Assembly (NCBI GenBank): GCA_041743835.1
Contig: JBGTLW010000065.1
Span: forward strand, 1 to 7,917
Source of the DNA: JBGTLW01 sp041743835
GTDB taxonomy: Bacteria; Planctomycetota; Phycisphaerae; Phycisphaerales; Phycisphaeraceae
Direction: 5' to 3'
Length of the DNA stretch: 7,917 nucleotides
In this document: positions 1 through 4,537 of the stretch, piece after piece
Position numbering within the stretch: position 1 is the stretch's first letter
How the letters are laid out: each line of letters opens with the position of its first letter
The notes under the pieces: generated by a model
The model's input: only the letters and a program-made list of their open reading frames with translations
What the model was told of the DNA's origin: nothing
The model's database searches: none
Made by a program: the position numbers and the translations under genes

Positions 1-1119
1 AGCCATCGCGATGAGCGCGCCGGGCCTGCGCCGCCGCGCGGTGGGCAGCGGGGCGGTGTCGCCGGGGCTGGTGGTGGTGAGGCCCGCGGCTGCGCCATTT
101 GGTTTGTCTTCACCGCTGACGTACTGCTTGATCCGCCGGGCCACTTCCATGGCAGAAGCGGGGCGTTGGCCCGGCTCCTTGGCCATCAAATCGTTGATGA
201 GCGTCTCGATCGGCTCGGCCACATCCGGGTTCAGCGTGCGCAGGCCCGGGGCACGGGTCCGCGGGTTGGTGTGCCATTTCATCCACCGCATGTCGCGGTT
301 GCGCTCATCTCGGACGATGGTCTTGAAGGCCTGGTCGAACTTCTCGCGGCCGGCGAGCATCTCATAGGCCAGCATCCCCAGCGCGTAGAGGTCGGCTTTG
401 GGGTGGGTCGGTTCGCCACGCCAGAGCTCCGGGGCCAGGTACCGAGACGTGCCCTCGGTCATCGACGCTTCGTCCCCGACGATCGCCGCGAGCCCGAAGT
501 CCGAGACCTTGATCGAGCCGTCGTCGCCCAGGAGGATGTTGCCGGGCTTGAGGTCGCGGTGGACGATCTTCTTGCTGTGGATCGCCATGAGCGCCTTGGT
601 AGCCGCGGCGAGGATCGTCAGTACCCGGCGCTCGGACATCGGCTCGGGTTCGTCGGCAAGCTCCTGCTCCAGCGATCGGCCGGCCACAAACTCGGTCACC
701 AGCATCAGCCCGCGGTGGTCGTCCACGATGTCGATGAGTTGGACCAGATGACGCGGCTGATCGTGGGCCGCCTGCTTGTGCAGCACCCCCTCCGTGCGCG
801 CGCGCTGGATGACCGCGCCGGGTTGGGCGTGGTCATCGATCATCAGTTGCTTGATGGCCACATCGCGGTTGAGTAGCTCGTCCTTGGCCTTGTACACCGC
901 GGAGGAACCGCCCGTGGCGATCCGCTGGCTGACGCGGTAGCTGCCGACGGTGTCGCCGGGGGCGAGGGTGATGGCGGTGGTCGATTTGGCGGGCTTGAAC
1001 TCGCTGATGGCTGGTGTCCTTCCGGGCCGGGTGATTGTAAGCCAACGCTTTGGCAGGCCCCGGCATTGCCCTACATACCATATTGCCTCTCGTGGCCCGC
1101 GGGCTACGGTCCCAGCCAT
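1..1119 (-). CDS. Serine/threonine protein kinase (PknB/Hanks type), C-terminus beyond window
   Basis: This is a eukaryotic-type kinase that transfers the ATP gamma-phosphate to Ser/Thr of unknown partner proteins. Numbered from the ATC codon at 1008 (add 37 if the ATG at 1119 is used), the motifs are a glycine-rich loop TGGSSAVYKA (32-41), VAIK lysine K53, a likely helix-C glutamate E73, catalytic HRDLKPGN (150-157), DFGLA (170-174) and the APE triplet (192-194) after GTSRYL. All catalytic residues are intact, so it should be active. After the catalytic domain comes a Thr/Pro/Gly-rich linker, an Arg cluster and PGALIAMA at the window edge, which looks like the start of a membrane anchor. The frame is open to base 1. 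The coordinates use the first in-frame ATG (1119), which overlaps the end of the prepilin peptidase gene by 16 bases but has no clear ribosome site. The ATC at 1006-1008 is the main alternative start. Substrates cannot be read from sequence; regulation of the neighbouring pilus genes is only a guess. Confidence 0.93.
   Translation of the reverse strand, partial: MAGTVARGPREAIWYVGQCRGLPKRWLTITRPGRTPAISEFKPAKSTTAITLAPGDTVGSYRVSQRIATGGSSAVYKAKDELLNRDVAIKQLMIDDHAQPGAVIQRARTEGVLHKQAAHDQPRHLVQLIDIVDDHRGLMLVTEFVAGRSLEQELADEPEPMSERRVLTILAAATKALMAIHSKKIVHRDLKPGNILLGDDGSIKVSDFGLAAIVGDEASMTEGTSRYLAPELWRGEPTHPKADLYALGMLAYEMLAGREKFDQAFKTIVRDERNRDMRWMKWHTNPRTRAPGLRTLNPDVAEPIETLINDLMAKEPGQRPASAMEVARRIKQYVSGEDKPNGAAAGLTTTSPGDTAPLPTARRRRPGALIAMA
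1006..1021 (-). promoter_or_regulatory. Shine-Dalgarno AAGGA placed for an ATC start of the kinase
   Basis: On the minus strand AAGGA (1017-1021) is followed by 8 bases and then ATC AGC GAG (ATC at 1006-1008), which opens the reading frame about 30 codons before the kinase glycine loop, the usual place for a PknB-like N-terminus. No in-frame ATG, GTG or TTG lies between 1116 and the GTG inside the glycine loop. ATC is a very rare start codon, so either this is a genuine non-canonical start or translation begins at 1119 and the AAGGA is chance. Confidence 0.4.
1034..1039 (-). promoter_or_regulatory. Possible -10 box (TACAAT) upstream of the kinase
   Basis: TACAAT on the minus strand matches the sigma-70 -10 consensus at 5 of 6 bases. 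A transcript starting about 7 bases downstream would have a leader of roughly 20 bases, just enough for the AAGGA at 1017-1021 and the ATC codon. No good -35 hexamer is seen 16-18 bases upstream, so this is weak. If it is real, the kinase has its own promoter inside the operon and the ATG at 1119 would not be on that transcript. Confidence 0.25.
1037..1046 (-). repeat. Ten-base element GTTGGCTTAC upstream of kinase (copy 2)
   Basis: This is the second copy of the element at 1697-1706. On the minus strand it reads GTTGGCTTACAAT and its end merges with the possible -10 box TACAAT. The flanks are partly conserved (AT after the core with one mismatch before it). It could be a shared promoter or operator, or chance. 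Confidence 0.3.
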
Positions 1120-1667
1120 GCCCAGGGGGTCGCGAGGTTGAGCATCTGCTCCGCCCCGGCCAGCAGGCCGCCCACCGCCGCCGCGGTACCAAACGGCACC
1201 GTGGGGCTGGGGCTTTGTTCAATATCGGCCTTCACCCGCGCAGCCTTCATCAAAGCGGCCCCGAAGATCCGGCCAAGCGTCTGCTTCACCAAGCCCCGCC
1301 GGATCATGACACACACGCCCCAGACCGCCGCGATCACCAGCCCGTACACGGCTGTCGCCAGCACCACCTCCCACATGGCAGAAATCGCCCCGACCGCGGC
1401 CATCAGTTTCATGTCCCCCCCGCCGAGGCCGCCCAGCGTCAGAATCAACGCGAAACCCACCAGGCCGACGGCAAACCCGGTCAGCGCGTCCAGAACCCCC
1501 GTTTCCGAGCCAAACGCCCCGGCCAACGACCAATAGACCAAACCCGTCAATACAGCGGGGTACGTCAGCCAGTTGTAGATCTTCCCGGTATGCCAATCCG
1601 TCGCCGCCGCGATGCCCAGCACGGCCACCAGGAGGATGTAAGCGATCACCTGGGCCAGCATAGGCAC
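1104..1667 (-). CDS. cpaA: Prepilin peptidase, A24 family (TadV/CpaA type)
   Basis: This is an inner-membrane aspartyl protease that cuts the leader from Flp-type prepilins. The product is 187 residues and mostly hydrophobic, with several membrane segments (the first about 5-22). Both catalytic aspartates of the family are visible: D24 in TDWHTGKIYN and D85 in GGLGGGDMKLM (the GxGD motif). The length fits the short TadV/CpaA forms, which lack the N-terminal methyltransferase domain of classical PilD. The start is GTG at 1667 (GTG CCT ATG); the ATG at 1661, two codons in, is equally possible, and neither has a strong Shine-Dalgarno. Its likely substrates are the two pilins just upstream (1795-2028 and 2106-2330). 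Its 3' end overlaps the first possible ATG of the kinase gene, which suggests co-transcription. Confidence 0.92.
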   Translation of the reverse strand: MPMLAQVIAYILLVAVLGIAAATDWHTGKIYNWLTYPAVLTGLVYWSLAGAFGSETGVLDALTGFAVGLVGFALILTLGGLGGGDMKLMAAVGAISAMWEVVLATAVYGLVIAAVWGVCVMIRRGLVKQTLGRIFGAALMKAARVKADIEQSPSPTVPFGTAAAVGGLLAGAEQMLNLATPWAWLGP

Positions 1668-1696
1668 TTCACGGACAGTGTGAGGATGTCACAATC

Positions 1697-1706
1697 GTAA
1701 GCCAAC
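1697..1706 (-). repeat. Ten-base element GTTGGCTTAC upstream of cpaA (copy 1)
   Basis: On the minus strand this copy reads GTTGGCTTACGAT and lies 30 bases before the GTG start of the peptidase gene. The same ten bases recur at 1037-1046, 29 bases before the possible ATC start of the kinase. A ten-base match is expected by chance in a window this size; only the shared position relative to two starts makes it worth noting. Confidence 0.3.
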
Positions 1707-1734
1707 CCTGCACGCCCATGACCCCAGCCCGTGC

Positions 1735-1757
1735 CGCAGCACCGAGGGTGCTCAGCG
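1735..1757 (-). other. Stem-loop between pilin 1 and the prepilin peptidase gene
   Basis: The arms AGCACC and GGTGCT (1747-1752 and 1738-1743 on the minus strand) form a perfect 6-bp stem around a 3-base loop. CGC and GCG outside them can add three pairs across a 2-base bulge. It begins about 40 bases after the pilin 1 stop codon. No U-run follows, so it is not a standard intrinsic terminator. A role in protecting the 3' end of pilin mRNA or in partial termination is inference. Confidence 0.5.
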
Positions 1758-1794
1758 AACAGGAGTTGCACCGGGGTCGGCAGCCGGCTCTGGC

Positions 1795-2028
1795 TCAGTT
1801 GAGCACGGTGGAACCGCCCGCGGTCTCGCCTGCGCCACGCACGTTCTCCCAGATGCCTTCCACCCAGTTCCAGAGCTCGTCACGGAAGAACAGCAGCAGC
1901 CCGAGCAGCGGCAGAGCGATCGCTGCCAGAATCAACAGCTTTTCGATGCCTTCTGCCCCTTGCTCGTTGCGGTGAACCGAAAGCAGGGCGGACTTGGTAC
2001 GGCGGAGGAGGGTGGTCAGGGTGGTCAT
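1795..2028 (-). CDS. Flp-family pilin-like protein (pilin 1)
   Basis: This is a small prepilin of the tad/Flp (type IVc) kind, 77 residues. A basic leader of about 24 residues ends in NEQG. The cut after that glycine leaves a mature N-terminus AEGIEKLLILAAIALP with glutamate at position +5, the residue needed for processing and assembly. One hydrophobic helix follows (mature residues about 6-24), then a hydrophilic, Trp-rich and acidic tail (RDELWNWVEGIWENV) ending in a flexible Gly/Thr/Ser stretch. Position +6 is Lys where classical Flp pilins have Tyr. The start ATG at 2028 has a good AAAGGAA site about 7 bases upstream. The frame is open further upstream to 2226, but that extension overlaps the pilin 2 gene and is not believed. 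It shares the MTTL start and L(I/L)LAAIALP core with pilin 2. Which of the two is the major pilin cannot be told. Confidence 0.88.
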   Translation of the reverse strand: MTTLTTLLRRTKSALLSVHRNEQGAEGIEKLLILAAIALPLLGLLLFFRDELWNWVEGIWENVRGAGETAGGSTVLN

Positions 2029-2052
2029 GGCGGGTTCCTTTCTCGAACCTGT

Positions 2053-2064
2053 ATTGCCTGCAAT
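2053..2064. repeat. Short inverted repeat ATTGC-N2-GCAAT
   Basis: This is a perfect 5-bp inverted repeat with a 2-base spacer, touching the base of the hairpin at 2063-2088 and about 10 bases upstream of the pilin 1 ribosome site. It could be a small operator-like site; as a 12-base palindrome it may also be chance. Confidence 0.25.
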
Positions 2065-2088
2065 GCCCCTGTAAGTTACGCGGGGCAT
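2063..2088 (-). other. Stem-loop between the two pilin genes
   Basis: A perfect 7-bp inverted repeat, ATGCCCC and GGGGCAT on the minus strand, encloses a second 4-bp inverted repeat GTAA/TTAC. The whole folds as one hairpin with a small internal loop (GC opposite A). It lies between the stop of pilin 2 (2106) and the ribosome site of pilin 1. No U-run follows on the minus strand, so it is not a simple terminator. It may stabilise or process the pilin 1 mRNA 5' end; the function is inferred. Confidence 0.55.
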
Positions 2089-2105
2089 GTAAAATCTCTC
2101 GGGAT

Positions 2106-2330
2106 TCAGGGGAATGGCAGTGAATTGATCGTCGTCACCATCCGGTAATGACCGACCAGGGCCGCAAGGGCAAGCTGCATGATGAAGTACGAGGGCAGGG
2201 CGATGGCCGCGAGCAGCAGGACCCACTCCAGCATCGTGGCACCGCGGTTATCGCGGTGCAGACGCCCGATAACCACAGCCGCCCTGCGTCTGGCGCGTCG
2301 GATGGCGTGTTGGAGCGGGAGCGTGGTCAT
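2106..2330 (-). CDS. Flp-family pilin-like protein (pilin 2)
   Basis: This is a second small prepilin, 74 residues. Its leader of about 30 residues is strongly basic (RRARRR within it) and ends DNRG. Cutting after the glycine gives ATMLEWVLLLAAIALP, again with Glu at +5 and an aromatic residue at +6 as in classical Flp. The rest is almost wholly hydrophobic (mature 6-30) with a short tail, HYRMVTTINSLPFP, so it is shorter and less polar than pilin 1. The start ATG at 2330 has GAGGA about 10 bases upstream; an in-frame extension to 2393 adds a stretch unlike a pilin leader. It lies 77 bases upstream of pilin 1 and 114 bases downstream of the ATPase gene. The pair looks like an old duplication followed by divergence; one may be a minor pilin or TadE-like component. 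Confidence 0.85.
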   Translation of the reverse strand: MTTLPLQHAIRRARRRAAVVIGRLHRDNRGATMLEWVLLLAAIALPSYFIMQLALAALVGHYRMVTTINSLPFP

Positions 2331-2352
2331 CGTGCCTGTTTCCTCTATCGGT

Positions 2353-2381
2353 ATTCTAAGAGCGTGAACGCATGTAATCCA
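2353..2381 (-). promoter_or_regulatory. Weak promoter candidate before pilin 2
   Basis: On the minus strand TGGATT (2376-2381), a 17-base spacer and TAGAAT (2353-2358) resemble a sigma-70 promoter: 3 of 6 and 5 of 6 matches to consensus. The implied start near 2346 falls on the ribosome site of pilin 2, leaving a very short leader, which argues against it. The 114-base gap 2331-2444 otherwise holds only weak inverted repeats. Confidence 0.2.
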
Positions 2382-2444
2382 CCTAAATCCCATGCAGCCG
2401 CAGCCCGGTTTACCTCAGCCTGGCCGTCGGGATGGCTGGTCGGT

Positions 2445-3560
2445 TTAGTCGCCAGCCTTCTCGAAGATACCAGCCGTCCGCTCGGTGACAAGGTCCCGGG
2501 CGTCGCCGCCAAGGTGCCTTGCCATGGTAGAACGCTCGCCACTCCAGACCAATTGCATCTTTCGTCCGGTTTCATCCGCGGGGTCTGGTTTAAGCTCGAA
2601 GATGGTTCTTAACTTGTAATGATCGGCCTCGCCAAGAGGTAACACCTCGCTGATCTGGGTCACGATACGGTGCCCGCCGATCTGCCGGCTCAGGTGGACG
2701 ATCACGTCGATCGCCGACGCCACCTGGCTGCGGAGCGCTTGCAGGGGCAGTTCCACCTGGCTCATCATGGCCATGGTCTCGAGGCGGTTGAGCGCATCGA
2801 AGGCGTTGTTGGCGTGCAGCGTGCCCATCGACCCGCCGTGGCCGGAGGTCATGGCCTGGATCATGTCCAGCGCCTCACCGCCACGCACCTCGCCGATGAT
2901 GATGCGGTCCGGGCGCAGACGTAGCGACGAGCGGAACAACTCGCGGATTGGGATCGCGCCTCGGCCGTAACGATCCGCGGGCTTGGCCTCCAGCGAGATC
3001 ACGTGCTCCTGTTGCAGTTGCAGTTCCGCGGAGTCTTCGATCACCACGATCCGCTGGCCCTTGGGGATGAAGCTGGACAGCGCGTTGAGCAGCGACGTCT
3101 TGCCCGAGCTGGTGCCCCCAGCCACCAGCACGTTCTGCTCAGCGACCGCGCAGATTTGCAGGTATTCCTTGGCCGGGTAGGTCAGCGTGCCCAGCTCGAT
3201 CAGCCAGTCGATGTCGAGCGTTGCCTTGGCGAACTTTCGGATGGTGACCACCATGCCGTTGCGTGCGCATGGGCGCTTGGCGACGTGGACGCGCGATCCG
3301 TTGGGCAGCCGGGTATCGACCAGGGGCGACTCATCCGCGAGCGACTTGCCGGTGTATTGCAGGATGTTGTTGATGGCCGCGTCGTAGGCCTCGTCGTCCG
3401 GGAACCGTGCATCGACCTTGCGCAGGGTCCCATCCTTCTCGATAAAGATGTCGTGCGGCCCGTTGATCATCACCTCGGCCACGGTCGTGTCGTCAAGGTA
3501 TTGCTTGATCGGCGCGAGGTAGTGGGCGATCGTCTTCGCGAAAATCTCTTCTTGGACCAT
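2445..3560 (-). CDS. cpaF: Type IVc pilus / tad secretion ATPase (CpaF/TadA)
   Basis: This is a cytoplasmic hexameric ATPase that drives assembly of Flp pili. Of its 371 residues, the N-terminal domain (about 1-130) contains VAEVMINGPHDIFIE, typical of CpaF. The RecA-like domain has Walker A GGTSSGKTS (148-156), an Asp box VVIEDSAEL (172-180), Walker B RIIIGEVRG (219-227) and a His box SGHGGSMGTLHA (239-250). All catalytic motifs are intact. It is shorter than many CpaF proteins because it lacks the long N-terminal extension. The CpaF signatures and the neighbouring Flp pilins and peptidase favour tad over VirB11 or PilB-type ATPases. The start ATG at 3560 gives the expected N-terminus; only a weak GGTGG precedes it. 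The genes for TadB/TadC, which it would work with, are not in the window. Confidence 0.95.
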   Translation of the reverse strand: MVQEEIFAKTIAHYLAPIKQYLDDTTVAEVMINGPHDIFIEKDGTLRKVDARFPDDEAYDAAINNILQYTGKSLADESPLVDTRLPNGSRVHVAKRPCARNGMVVTIRKFAKATLDIDWLIELGTLTYPAKEYLQICAVAEQNVLVAGGTSSGKTSLLNALSSFIPKGQRIVVIEDSAELQLQQEHVISLEAKPADRYGRGAIPIRELFRSSLRLRPDRIIIGEVRGGEALDMIQAMTSGHGGSMGTLHANNAFDALNRLETMAMMSQVELPLQALRSQVASAIDVIVHLSRQIGGHRIVTQISEVLPLGEADHYKLRTIFELKPDPADETGRKMQLVWSGERSTMARHLGGDARDLVTERTAGIFEKAGD

Positions 3561-3569
3561 GCCACCAAT

Positions 3570-3602
3570 CTACCACATGTGCAGCCCGCAAAGCGTGGTC
3601 AT
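3570..3602 (-). other. Ten-codon upstream reading frame before cpaF
   Basis: A minimal reading frame, MTTLCGLHMW, ends 9 bases before the cpaF ATG. Its first 11 bases are identical to the start of the pilin 2 gene (ATGACCACGCT). It could be a leader peptide coupled to cpaF translation, but it has only a weak GAAGAC upstream, and frames this short arise by chance. The remainder of the 92-base gap 3561-3652 shows nothing clear. Confidence 0.2.
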
Positions 3603-3652
3603 GCGTCTTCAGGCTGGTCCGCCCCGGCCCCGCTGGGCTTGCCGCCGCTGCG

Positions 3653-4510
3653 CTACAGACGCCGGACCGGGCGATCCAGACGCTCTGTTCTGAGGCCTGA
3701 TCCACCCCGGATGTCCCGGATATCCGCGATATCCCGACCATTGCGGGCAAGATCGAGAATCTGCTGGGCCATCGCGGAGTCCGGCGTCAGCAGCAGCACA
3801 TGGAGCACGCTGCGGAGCCAGTTGCGCCGAACCTCGGTGAGCTGGCTGCCGAACTTGACCGTGTCGTCCGCTTCGACCTTGATGATCGGCTTGGCCTGGT
3901 CGTTCTGCTTCCACGCTGTCTCACCGATATCGACGCGGGTGACCTTGCTGGGTGTGAACCGGCGGGTCCACCCCAGGAAACCCACACCCGTAAAGACACT
4001 GCCCCGCTCGCCGCTGATCCTGACATCCACCCTCCCCAGCAGACTCAAGAACACCATCGCGATCATGCCGGACCCGATGACCACGAAAGGCGTCAGGAAG
4101 ACGCACAGAAAAAGCGTCATGCCCAGCGACATCGGATCGCCATCCATGTCCGGTGCGGGGAAATAATCCGGGATGGGCCCGACCAGGTTGGTCCACAGCC
4201 CCGCGATCGCCACAAGCACGAAGACAGACACGATTCCGTTCCAGAATAGCGCAATTGCAAGGCAGCCCAGCGCCCCGCCGATGGAGCGCGTCGATGCGCG
4301 GATGTGTATCTCATGCCCATCATCGCGGATGGTGCAGCCGCTGGGGACCTGATCCAACTGGACATCGATCTCCGCAAGATTCAGCAGATCGACCAGCCGC
4401 GACAGCGTGTTACAGTCGGCACACCACGCGACGCCCTGCGCCACGTTGATCTGCTCGCTTGTCAGCGGCCGCTTGCAGGTTGGACACAGCGGGTTGGTCA
4501 TGGTGGCCAT
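3653..4510 (-). CDS. Zinc-ribbon membrane protein of unknown function
   Basis: The family is not recognised. The 285-residue product begins with a zinc ribbon, CPTC (9-12) and CADC (30-33), which should bind one zinc. A soluble stretch (about 40-75) is followed by two strong membrane segments (about 78-106 and 128-160) joined by a short Pro/Asp-rich loop (IPDYFPAPDMDGD). The C-terminal cytoplasmic or periplasmic part contains SVFTGVGFLGWTRRFTPSKV and a KVEADDTVKFGSQLTEV stretch, which resemble the beta-rich PH-like domains found after paired helices in some bacterial membrane proteins; this is a weak inference. The tail repeats short D-I-R units (IADIRDIRG). The start at 4510 has GGAAAG close upstream; a second ATG three codons in (4501) is possible. 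It follows polA by 27 bases and precedes cpaF by 92, so it is probably co-transcribed. No link to pili is shown. Confidence 0.85.
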   Translation of the reverse strand: MATMTNPLCPTCKRPLTSEQINVAQGVAWCADCNTLSRLVDLLNLAEIDVQLDQVPSGCTIRDDGHEIHIRASTRSIGGALGCLAIALFWNGIVSVFVLVAIAGLWTNLVGPIPDYFPAPDMDGDPMSLGMTLFLCVFLTPFVVIGSGMIAMVFLSLLGRVDVRISGERGSVFTGVGFLGWTRRFTPSKVTRVDIGETAWKQNDQAKPIIKVEADDTVKFGSQLTEVRRNWLRSVLHVLLLTPDSAMAQQILDLARNGRDIADIRDIRGGSGLRTERLDRPVRRL

Positions 4511-4537
4511 TTTACTTTCCGCCGCTGCGGTCGGCGC

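Noticed and set aside
166..876. + strand open frame of 236 codons
   Set aside because: It is opposite the kinase catalytic domain, whose motifs are unmistakable on the minus strand.
833..1222. Minus-strand open frame of 129 codons across the cpaA-kinase junction
   Set aside because: It is out of frame with both genes, and its Arg/Pro/His-rich translation is typical of a wrong frame in GC-rich DNA.
2063..2088. Hairpin as a Rho-independent terminator
   Set aside because: No run of T follows it on the transcribed strand.
3574..3581. Palindrome CACATGTG before cpaF
   Set aside because: An 8-base palindrome is common by chance and no partner site was found.
3003..4166. Long + strand open frame of 387 codons
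   Set aside because: It lies opposite cpaF and the zinc-ribbon gene, has no recognisable motif, and spans the gap between them; it is a high-GC antisense shadow.
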